NCBI GenBank assembly: GCA_021777055.1
Contig: JAIQZO010000063.1
Span: forward strand, 1 to 64,000
Direction of reading: 5' to 3'
Source: Candidatus Anammoxibacter sp.
GTDB taxonomy: Bacteria > Planctomycetota > Brocadiia > Brocadiales > Anammoxibacteraceae
Length of the DNA: 64,000 nucleotides
Position numbers and translations under genes: made by a program. The notes under the pieces were generated by a model. It was not told the DNA's origin. It saw nothing but the letters and a program-made list of their open reading frames with translations, and did not search any database. The first letter of the stretch is position 1. Every line of letters starts with the position of its first letter. Of the stretch, positions 36,568-45,500 are shown piece by piece.

Positions 36568-37099
36568 ATTATAATTATTATGCTCTGGTTCTTTAAATCA
36601 TAGGTAAAATTACTTCTTGTATATAAACATAGTGCGGCAAAGCCTCAACCAAAATACATAATACCGGAGTCAGGAGACAGAATTCAGAATAAATACACAT
36701 GATTCATAGCCTATTCCCCCCCGACATTGAAAACTATTTTTATGGTAAAGCATAGATTTGTTCTTGTTTTACAATAGAGTTATTAATTGTAAATTTGTAT
36801 TCACTTCATGAATCATGTTTTCTATTATTCTAACTTCTGACTCCTCTATTCTGTATTCCATAAAAACTACAAATATTTTTAAGAAAGAAGTTTTTATAAA
36901 GTAATACTATAGATCTATTCTATAAAAAGAACTCATAATAATCCAAAATATTAGCACTTCAAAGCCTACGTTTAGAAGGATTAAAAATACTTGCAACATT
37001 TATTCATTTTTGATCTACTATAAGTGCTGAAAAACACGTTGTTTATCATCTCATAACGAAAAACGATTACACTCTTTCAAAAAATTAACCAATTTATTC
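36568..37099. promoter_or_regulatory. Divergent intergenic region between the NRPS and the radical SAM gene
   Basis: These 532 AT-rich bases lie between two divergently transcribed genes and must hold both promoters. The inverted-repeat element at 36666-36862 occupies the NRPS-proximal part. I cannot assign promoter boxes reliably. Neither start codon has a strong Shine-Dalgarno match. Confidence 0.45.
36666..36862. repeat. Inverted-repeat element in the divergent promoter region
   Basis: Two arms of about 40-50 bases face each other. The left arm begins GGAGTCAG (36666-36673) and ends in an 11-base block at 36697-36707. The right arm begins with the exact reverse complement of that block at 36808-36818 and contains CTGACTCC at 36837-36844. 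The arms also share AGAAT-rich sequence. The layout suggests a degenerate palindromic repeat or MITE-like element. No transposase is nearby. Confidence 0.6.
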
Positions 37100-39169
37100 A
37101 TGCAATCCAAGAAATCATTAAAAAAGATAGATTTGCTCCTCATAAACGCCTCTAATTTTCACTATGAGCCTTTTTATCCTTATGCTTTCATTATGCTCAG
37201 CGCGCGAGCCAAACAACAGGGCCTTACCGTAAAGCGGCTTGATCTGTCAAACATCACCGAAGACAAGATCGGATCGTGGCTTGACATATACATAAACAGA
37301 TACAAACCAAGGATGATAGGATTTACATTACGCCAAACAGACGCATACTCATTTCCTGATTACCTGAGTGATACCTATGAGAAATACCACCCCATTGAGA
37401 TGCTTGACGTTACACTGAAAAAGGTGCGGAAACTTACAAATGTTCCCATGGCGGTGGGAGGGTTCGGATTTTCCCTACATGCGAAAGAGATATTAGATTA
37501 CCTTAAGATGGATTTAGGTTTTAGAGGATGCGGGGAACCGTTTATTGATAACTTTGAGGATATTGTCCGAGGCAGAGCCCTGTCAAAAATCCCAAATCTT
37601 ATTTATAAAAAAAACGGGCAATATGTTGAAAATGACCGTGTCTATTATGCGCCCTTTAAAGAGAGGGAATACGATGATGAACTAATTGATGAAGTGATAA
37701 ATCATTACGGAAGGATCATTACATACGGCAAGGCTTATTTGACACTTTACAACAACAGCGAACCCATTTCATTCGGTTTTGACTCTCGTCACAAAAAGAT
37801 ATTAAACTTCTTGTCGCAGACACCCACTATCCCCATAGAGGTGGCAAGGGGATGCCCTTTTAGTTGTTATTTCTGTTCAGAGCCTATCGTTAAAGGAAAT
37901 ACAGTCAGACACAGGGACCTGGATATTGTAGAGGAGGAGGTAAAGTTCTGTTTGACAAAAGATTTGAGAAACTTCTGGTTTGTGTGCTCTGAGATCAATC
38001 AGGGTTCAAATGAATTTGCACTCAACCTGGCAGAACGAATGATAAAACTTAATGAAAAACTGGGGGACAACCCCTTTACCTGGAGGTCATATCAACTACC
38101 GCGCTGGTTATCAAGGAATGACCTGAATTTACTTTACCGATCAGGATTCGAAACATGCTGGAATGACGTTGTATCACTGGATGATACACAACTTAAAAAA
38201 GCACGGGCGCCATACAGAGCAAAACATGCAATAAAATTTATCAATGAGGACTTTGCCGTAAGAAAAAAACACAACAAGCTTCCACCAATGCTATTTTCCA
38301 TTTTTCTTGGAGATGTGTTCCTGACACCAAGATCACTTAGCCTTACCCTGAAAACATTTAATAACCAAAAGCTTGCGGATAAATGCAGCGGCGCAGTGGG
38401 TGTTTACGGCACACGGGTTTTTGACTGTGAAGCAAATCAGGTTGACCTCGGAGAAGTGGTGAGCTTTACTTCGACAGGCAAAGAAAAGACTCATCTTATT
38501 CATCCCTCTTTCCATGTGCCCGCAGATTTATACAAAGACTTTGAAAGTTTCGATGCGGTCGTTGATTTTTTTGATTATATATGCAATACCCTACTGTCCA
38601 GGAATCACATGAGGGAAAAGGACTGGACTTGGTTTTTGGCCCGAAATTGCACGCCTCGTCTATTGAGCAAAATGCTGCTGGAAAAACCCTGCCACCCTCG
38701 TGATAAGATATTTTTAAAGCCCACAATCGATGACGCATCAAAAGACGCCGTTAAAATATTTAAGGATATTTTGGCACAACCTTCAGTTAACAATCTCCAG
38801 GACGTCTTTTATCCGTCAATGAAGGATAAACATCTTTACAACACAGTTGCTCACTTACTGATCAGATCTATTTATTCCCGCTATTTTGAGAAGTTTAAAC
38901 CGGTTCTACAAGGCTTGAACATTTCCACAGGTTCTAATGGAGGGCTAAATATCTCAGAGTATGAACTGCTGGAGATTCTTTACAAACAGTATAATTCCAC
39001 AAAGGAACTATCAAGTGCAGTTACCAAACAATTCAAGCTAAAGAAAAACGGACCGGAACTACTGCTGCTTCACTATCTGCTTTACCAATTTAACTCGCAA
39101 ATGAGCGTAAAGCACAAAAAATGGCTTTTTAATCATTTGTGTTCTAAAGAATCGGGCATAGCTAATTAA
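37100..39169 (+). CDS. Radical SAM protein with N-terminal cobalamin-binding-like domain
   Basis: This 689-residue protein is the only plus-strand gene. Residues 1-190 look like the Rossmann-type B12-binding domain of class B radical SAM enzymes, although a clear DxHxxG motif is not seen. The iron-sulfur motif CPFSCYFC (CxxxCxxC) follows VARG near residue 253. A long C-terminal part of about 250 residues has no feature I recognise. Class B enzymes methylate unactivated carbons or carry out other radical rearrangements, and several act on natural products. A tailoring role here is inferred from its place between the NRPS and PKS genes. It converges with the racemase gene. The start follows the family length but has no clear ribosome-binding site. 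Confidence 0.82.
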   Translation: MQSKKSLKKIDLLLINASNFHYEPFYPYAFIMLSARAKQQGLTVKRLDLSNITEDKIGSWLDIYINRYKPRMIGFTLRQTDAYSFPDYLSDTYEKYHPIEMLDVTLKKVRKLTNVPMAVGGFGFSLHAKEILDYLKMDLGFRGCGEPFIDNFEDIVRGRALSKIPNLIYKKNGQYVENDRVYYAPFKEREYDDELIDEVINHYGRIITYGKAYLTLYNNSEPISFGFDSRHKKILNFLSQTPTIPIEVARGCPFSCYFCSEPIVKGNTVRHRDLDIVEEEVKFCLTKDLRNFWFVCSEINQGSNEFALNLAERMIKLNEKLGDNPFTWRSYQLPRWLSRNDLNLLYRSGFETCWNDVVSLDDTQLKKARAPYRAKHAIKFINEDFAVRKKHNKLPPMLFSIFLGDVFLTPRSLSLTLKTFNNQKLADKCSGAVGVYGTRVFDCEANQVDLGEVVSFTSTGKEKTHLIHPSFHVPADLYKDFESFDAVVDFFDYICNTLLSRNHMREKDWTWFLARNCTPRLLSKMLLEKPCHPRDKIFLKPTIDDASKDAVKIFKDILAQPSVNNLQDVFYPSMKDKHLYNTVAHLLIRSIYSRYFEKFKPVLQGLNISTGSNGGLNISEYELLEILYKQYNSTKELSSAVTKQFKLKKNGPELLLLHYLLYQFNSQMSVKHKKWLFNHLCSKESGIAN

Positions 39170-39202
39170 GTTAAAAGTTAAAAACTAAAAGTTAAAAGTT
39201 GA
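39168..39202 (+). repeat. Five tandem heptads after the radical SAM stop codon
   Basis: Five contiguous seven-base units fit AAGTTAA. Units 1, 2 and 4 are exact, unit 3 is AAACTAA and unit 5 is AAGTTGA. The first unit overlaps the TAA stop. The reverse complement is a TAACTTT-type heptad, related to the TAACTGA-type units found inside the adenylation domains. Confidence 0.8.
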
Positions 39203-39359
39203 AGAATTTATTGCTGGAGCAAGCTTGCAAACTGATTCTAAACGTTTTTTATACAGCCTTAAACTCGCCTCTCTTATTGAATCTTTTCTATACGTAAACC
39301 GGAAAACTTGGAAGTAGAAATATTAAAATTCACAAATATAATACATAGGAAGAAACATT

Positions 39360-39384
39360 TGGAGCAGTCTACAAGGCTGCTCCA
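39360..39384. terminator. Possible hairpin between convergent genes
   Basis: An 8-bp perfect stem (TGGAGCAG with CTGCTCCA) encloses a nine-base loop. It lies between the convergent radical SAM and racemase genes, where a bidirectional terminator would be expected. It lacks a clear T-run on either side, so a rho-independent terminator is not proven. The rest of 39203-39516 shows nothing I can assign. Confidence 0.35.
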
Positions 39385-39516
39385 GCAAGCAAGCCAACAA
39401 AGGTTCTTGTAAGAGATTGACATATAAGACATTTTGCAGTGTATAAGAGATAAATCATCACAATTGAAGAGTATGAAACTAAACATTAGAAACCAAATTT
39501 ATCCTAGAACCGCACC

Positions 39517-40242
39517 TTACTTGTATTCATATCTCCCTTCAAGAAAATCGTCAAGATTTTTTGCAATTGTTATTAGTGGATCTATAAATGAGATGTCGGA
39601 AGATTCTTTTAACAATATATGCTCAACAAGGAAATGAAACTCAGTGCAGCCGGCTATGAACGATTTTGTGTTGTGCTTTTTTAGCAGATCTTTAACCTCC
39701 ACATAAACCGATTCAATGTTGTCTCCTTTTTTTAGCTTTTTATAAATTATGTCATGTATCCTTTCTTTATCATCATCTTCCGGAACTATAATATATTGTT
39801 CCGCCTTTTTACATAGATCGCTATTTTTAAACAGATTCTTTTGATAAGCTCCCAGCGTGGCTAATAGTAATGAAGGCTCTCTCTTTTTAATCAATTCATG
39901 AGCGCTTAGATCAATAAGGGAGATAATCTTATTTAAGATATGAGACGGAAGCCTTGAAAATACATAATGGGAGGTGTTACAGCAAACAACGATCTTGTCA
40001 ACGCCAGTGTTGTTTAAGACTTCAAGATTATGCAACAATCTCTCAAAAAACAGATCATCATTATTGTTAATAAATGATTTTGTTCTGTCAGGAATGGAAG
40101 AGATGGAATAGAGTATAACATCAGGATAGAGTTGTTCGTCATTACTCCCAGTGTTATAACTATATATCGATTTAAGAAATGCCGTTGAAGCCAATGGCCC
40201 CATACCACCCAACACTCCTAATATTTTCTTCTTTTTTATCAT
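39517..40242 (-). CDS. Aspartate/glutamate racemase-family protein
   Basis: This is a protein of about 241 residues with the family signatures GVLGGMGPLAS at the N-terminus, VVCCNTSHY near residue 86 and AGCTEFHFL near 198. The paired cysteines in CNTSH and GCTE are the two catalytic thiols of PLP-independent Asp/Glu racemases. The frame is open upstream to further starts at 40290 (ATG) and 40296 (TTG), but the family normally begins close to the GGMGP motif, so the ATG at 40242 is chosen. None of these starts has a good ribosome-binding site. The neighbouring AsnB-type gene suggests a shared theme of acidic amino acids, perhaps supplying D-Asp or D-Asn to the peptide synthases. Substrate is not readable from sequence. 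Confidence 0.87.
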   Translation of the reverse strand: MIKKKKILGVLGGMGPLASTAFLKSIYSYNTGSNDEQLYPDVILYSISSIPDRTKSFINNNDDLFFERLLHNLEVLNNTGVDKIVVCCNTSHYVFSRLPSHILNKIISLIDLSAHELIKKREPSLLLATLGAYQKNLFKNSDLCKKAEQYIIVPEDDDKERIHDIIYKKLKKGDNIESVYVEVKDLLKKHNTKSFIAGCTEFHFLVEHILLKESSDISFIDPLITIAKNLDDFLEGRYEYK

Positions 40243-40399
40243 ATAAAGCCAAGGACTAGAAAAGAAACAACCTGACATCTTAGTTCTCATCGTCAATTGA
40301 TAAGAATCTTTCTATTCAGATTAAATATAAACCCATAAACATTCCAATTAAGTGTGTTCAAACTGATTTTAGAAACCGTAGCCCCGGGTAAGGGCAAAT

Positions 40400-40590
40400 G
40401 AAGTTAGCCCACTTCGTTAGCTGTGGGTATAGAATGATATCCGGATCTAAATAAGCCCCGTTAGAGTCGACAGAAATGTTTGTTACCGAGATATTCCTAT
40501 TCATATTATTTGGCGTGTATATTTCTGTCGCCCCTAACGGGGCTTATTTGCTTCCAATTAGTTCCCATAGTTTATGCTATGGGCTAACTT
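40400..40590. repeat. Two inverted copies of a palindromic intergenic repeat
   Basis: The space between the racemase and AsnB genes (40297-40685) holds two inverted copies of a unit of about 70-80 bases at 40400-40477 and 40520-40590. Each copy has a GAAGTTAGCCCA block, a small variable hairpin ending in TGGG, and an AAATAAGCCCCGTTAG block leading to CGACAGAAAT. The inner 29-base arms match at 27 positions. Small hairpins (CCCATAG with CTATGGG, and GTCCC with GGGAC) lie at the right side. The layout is typical of REP/BIME-type intergenic repeats. Confidence 0.75.
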
Positions 40591-40685
40591 CTATCGTCCC
40601 ATACGGGACTTTTGATTTTAGAGAAAACCATTTTCACTGGAATCAATTCTAACTTACCCAATTGATTTACTTCCAAGCCATGTCC

Positions 40686-42554
40686 CTAAAGATCGGGCAT
40701 ATCAAATACATCAAGGAACACGCCAAATGTTATAACTATCATCAGCAAATCGTTTTCAAACGGCAAGTTTAATCTAAAATTCTTGCCTGTATAAATCTTT
40801 TTTAAACGCTCTATCGTATCAGGGTCAAAATACCCCTGTCTTTTTATCCTTTCATACGAGAGAACATCATTCAGCCATTCAATGTTACGTTTCATCAGAT
40901 ATGTGCTTCCCGGAGCAACAAAGCCAAATTTCTCTCTGTTGATGATCGATTCGGGCAGATATTTTTCTGCCACTTTCTTAACAATATATTTCTCCACCAA
41001 CCCGTTTAACTTGAGCCCCGGAGGAACCGTTTTAGCGAACTCGAGTAGATTAATATCAAGAAACGGATAACGCGCTTCAATTGAGTTCGCATAAGCCACA
41101 CGATCACCATGGTCTGAGAGAAGGTGATCCGAAAGGCGCAATTTAAAATCAATGTACGACCGTTTGTGCAAAGGATGCCGGCCTTTCAATTTTGTCTTAT
41201 CCAAAAGATTATTATTAACACAATCAAATTCCGGCAAGGTTTTTCTTACATTCTCAGAATATAGTGCCAATTTGGTTTCCCTTAATTCATTCTGCCTTAT
41301 TTCATAAAAGAAGTTCCTGTCCCCCCAAAGCTTTTCACTTTCCTCTTCTTCCAGTGCCCAGGAAATATCGTTCGGATCATATCCAAATTCAGCTCTTTTT
41401 TCATCGAATCGATATCCGATATAACCGGCGAACAATTCATCTGCGCCTTCTCCGGTAAGAATTGCTTTGATACCGTTTTTTCTAACTGATTCTGAAAGTG
41501 CCAGCGAACAGGTATTATATGTCTCTTTTAAGGGCGACTCAGCATGATAAACCATGTCTCTGAATCGACGGCTTATATCGTCCCATTCAAACACTGTTTC
41601 GTGATGTATGGAGTTAATATGCTGTGATACCAACCTTTGCTGTCTCCGTTCATCAATTTCCGCCTCTGAAAAACCTATGGAAAAGGAATGTCTTTTTTCA
41701 TGTGGATTTATATTATGAATGAGTGCGCCAATAAGTGAAGAATCAAGACCGCCGCTCAAGTAAAAACCTACGGGGACGTCCGCGATTAACCTGTATTTTA
41801 CTGACTGGCAAAGCAATTCCTCAAGTTTTTCTGTGTAATATGAGTCAGGTTTGTTATATTCTATTTCAGAGTCAATGGGATAGTTGAGATCCCAGTACTC
41901 TTTTGTCTCTATTTTACCCTCTTTTACTATCATATAATGTCCTGGTTTCAGACTGTGTATGCCCTTAAACAAGGTTCTTGGGCTCACTACTCCAGGAAAA
42001 GAAAACACCTGATCTAATCCCGTCATATCCACTTCACGCTTTACCTGGGGATGTTTCAGTATCGCTTTTATTTCAGAGGCAAATACAAAATTATTATCCA
42101 CTGTGGTATAAAACAGCGGGGTAATACCAGCCTGATCTCTGGCAAGGAGAAGCTCCTTGCGCCTGATGTCGTAAAGAGCAAATGAAAACTGACCGTTCAG
42201 CTTATTTATGAAGCTCAGCCCATATTCTTCATACAAATGAACCAGTGTTTCAGCGTCACATTTTGTATAAAGCCTATGCCCCTTTGCCATTAAAGTTTGG
42301 CTCAGTTCCTGATAGTTATATATCTCACCATTGCATATGGATACGAGAGTTTTATCTTCGTTATATATTGGTTGGTTGCCAGTGAAAAGATCAATAATAG
42401 TAAGCCTCTTAAAACCAAGACCCATATTGTCAGTGATATAGTATCCTGAATCGTCAGGTCCTCGATGTTCCAGCTCTTGGGCCATTTGTTCCAGCAGAGA
42501 CCGATCAACACGGTTCCCGCCATTCATATCATATATTCCAGTTATACCACACAT
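40686..42554 (-). CDS. Asparagine synthetase B-type glutamine amidotransferase
   Basis: This 622-residue protein has the class II glutaminase N-terminus MCGITGIYD, whose Cys2 becomes the nucleophile after Met removal, and an ATP-binding synthetase domain with the pyrophosphatase loop YLSGGLDSSL near residue 258. Length matches AsnB. It transfers ammonia from glutamine to an adenylated carboxylate, normally aspartate. The start lies 12 bases after the stop of the PKS-NRPS gene that ends in a condensation domain, so the two are an operon. It may supply Asn for the peptide, or amidate a pathway carboxylate as AsnB-like enzymes do in some polyketide pathways. The sequence does not decide between these. 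Confidence 0.93.
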   Translation of the reverse strand: MCGITGIYDMNGGNRVDRSLLEQMAQELEHRGPDDSGYYITDNMGLGFKRLTIIDLFTGNQPIYNEDKTLVSICNGEIYNYQELSQTLMAKGHRLYTKCDAETLVHLYEEYGLSFINKLNGQFSFALYDIRRKELLLARDQAGITPLFYTTVDNNFVFASEIKAILKHPQVKREVDMTGLDQVFSFPGVVSPRTLFKGIHSLKPGHYMIVKEGKIETKEYWDLNYPIDSEIEYNKPDSYYTEKLEELLCQSVKYRLIADVPVGFYLSGGLDSSLIGALIHNINPHEKRHSFSIGFSEAEIDERRQQRLVSQHINSIHHETVFEWDDISRRFRDMVYHAESPLKETYNTCSLALSESVRKNGIKAILTGEGADELFAGYIGYRFDEKRAEFGYDPNDISWALEEEESEKLWGDRNFFYEIRQNELRETKLALYSENVRKTLPEFDCVNNNLLDKTKLKGRHPLHKRSYIDFKLRLSDHLLSDHGDRVAYANSIEARYPFLDINLLEFAKTVPPGLKLNGLVEKYIVKKVAEKYLPESIINREKFGFVAPGSTYLMKRNIEWLNDVLSYERIKRQGYFDPDTIERLKKIYTGKNFRLNLPFENDLLMIVITFGVFLDVFDMPDL

Positions 42555-42566
42555 AAATAAGACCTT

Positions 42567-45500
42567 TTAAAAATCCTCATGAATTTCGGATGTTAAACGG
42601 AGAAATGTATCCCGCTCTTTTCTTTCTTCTTCACTTAACAGTAAATCCTTGATGTCGTGAAATTGTATATCCGGTTTTTGTATTACCGTATCCAATATTC
42701 TGGCAAAATTATCTTTTATCTGATTCATCAGGGTCTCATTATAAACCGCCCCATTATAATTCAGTTCAAAAAGAAGAGCTTTTCCAGGATAAACCTCAAG
42801 GGCGCAATTATAATTGTTTTGTTCAAATTCTTTTAAACTCCCAATTGAGAACCCTAAGTCAAAAATGTCACCGATTTTTTTCATTTCTTCAGAAAACGGA
42901 TAGTTTTCAAAAATAACTACAGTGCCTATTAACTCTTGCTTCAGGTTGCTTAACATCTGAATATCAGCAATGGGGTAGTAATGATAGGGTTGACTTTCCA
43001 TGGAAATTTTTTGAACGCGTTTAATTAAGTCCTCAAAACTCTCATCTTGTGGGGTAATAATCCTTACAGGTATGGTATTAAGGAACAAACCCACCATATT
43101 TTCCACCTCTTGAAGGTCTGCGGGACGTCCGGAAACAACTGATCCAAAAACAATGTCGTCGGCGTTGTTATACTTACAAAGCAATAATCCCCAAACACAT
43201 TGTATTATTACGTTAAGAGAAACATGATACTTTAGAGCAAGGTTTCGGAGTTCACTAGTCATTTGTTCCGTAAGCTTATAATCCAGGGTTTTTAGTATAT
43301 ACTTATTTTCCTGAAAATGATCTTCTTCCTCATTGGACAAAGTTGCAACACGTTCATATCCATCAAGATAATGCATCCAGTAATCCTTCGCCTCTTTTTT
43401 ATCAACATGATCCAGCCATTTGATATATTGATTGTAAGGTACAACAGGCTTTAGATTTGGGATGGTTCCTTTTTTGATGGCCTCATAGGTTTGGAACAAC
43501 TCTTTGATAATTATCCCCGCACTCCAACCATCAAGAATAATATGATGAAAACTCCAAACTGCCGTATAAAACGTTTCATCCTGTTTAAATACTCGGATAC
43601 GCATCAGAACATCATGGCTCAGATCAAAGCCACTCTTACGGTTTTCCAATTCAAATTCTTCAATGCGAGCACTCTGTCCATCTTTCCCCAAAGAGCTTAT
43701 ATCCTCAAATGTAAAGGCTATTCTGCGTTCTCTGAGTACTATCTGCAAAGGACGCTCCAAACCTTTATTCGCAAAAAGCGTTCTAAAAACATCATACCTT
43801 TTGAACAGTTCATTCCAACATGTCTCAAAAGTATCAATAGTCAGGTTTCCGTCTATGTGAAAAGAGAACTGCTCAAAAAACGTTTCTGAACGTGTATCAT
43901 ACATAGCGTGGAACAACATGCCTTCCTGCATAGGAGAGAAAGGATAAATATCTTTCAGATTTCCCTTCTCAATGCCATAATCCGTAAGGATTAAATCTAA
44001 CTCACCAAGAGACATCGTGTTATATGTCAAATCCGAAGGAGTAAGTTCTATCATCTTTTTACCCACACAATGATCAACAATTGTCTGGATCTCCTCCCGA
44101 TACGTTTGCAGAAGTTTCTCTATAGTCTCTGTCTTATAAGCAATGGCATTATATGAGACAGTCAACTCCATTAATTCACCAAGAATTTTTCCTTCAATAT
44201 CCAGATCATGAGTTCTCTCTAATTCGGGATGTATGGTGTTTCCTGTAAATTCATAAACAGAGTTAAACATCGGACCATCAATTTTCTCGTCAAAACTTCC
44301 AAGGTAATTAAAGCTTATTCCTGGAGATAAGTTACAAGATAGATCTTTCTTCTTTTCCGGAGCAGTAATATATTTTAATATTCCATACCCAAAACCCTTA
44401 TTAGGTATCCTTCTCAGGTGCTCTTTTATATGCTTAATATGCTGTCCAATATCATCCGTGTCAGGTAATGTGAGTATTGTCGGATACATGCTTGTATACC
44501 ATCCCACAGTTCTCGTAACATCAATCCAACCCCCTTGTTCTTCTTGCGCCAAGCTAGACGCAATGGGTATTTCCCTTCCATGGCCCTCAAGGTCCACTAG
44601 GATTGTTTTTTCACCATATAGACGATAGAATGCTCTGGTTAGAGCAGTAAGCAAGATATCGTTTATTTCTGTATGGTACGCCTGATTCACGTTTTTTAAA
44701 AGGGCTTCTACGGTTTCCTTGGTTAAAGAGCAATACAAGGTCTTTCTATCTTTATACAGATTGCTCTGGGATTGGAAATCCGTCGGCAACCTTTTTACCG
44801 CTGTTGATTCCAAGCTCTTCCAATAGGTTTTTTCTTTTAACAAGGATTCGCTGTTGCTGTACTCATGAACTTTCTCTGCCCATAATTTAAAAGAATCAGT
44901 TTTGTGGGGAAGTTTAATCTCTTTCCCTTCTATACGTTGTTTATAAGCCTCAGTTATATCTTCAAGCAGAACTCGCCACGATATGCCATCGACAACCAAA
45001 TGGTGAATTACCACCAAAACCCGATCGTTGTCACTCATCTTAAATAAAACAGCTTTCATTAATGGCCCTTGAATCAGATCTATTGAACCGGAGATCCTTG
45101 AGCAATGTTCCTCAAACCCACTTTCCTCCGCCACTTCATTCCTTAAATCAACAATCTCAAAATCTGTGAGATCCTCATCATCACTATTTTTCTGTGTGAC
45201 TAAGTCTTTCTGAAAATGGTATCGCATCCGGAGCGCATCATGATGTCTCTGAATTTGTTTAAAAACATCTGTTAGAACTTGTTCTTCCAAGTGGCCATTT
45301 GTACGAATAACGACTCCCAAACAGTAATGATGTTTATGTTCCATATGGTTTGCAAAAAATTCTGATTGAATAGCAGTCAACGGAACATCCCCTACAACGG
45401 TGGCCTGACTTGGAACATGTCTTATTTTAGAAGACACGACAGCCAATTGTGCGATGCTCGGGTTATCAAACAATTGGCTAACATTTAGATTAAAACCCTT

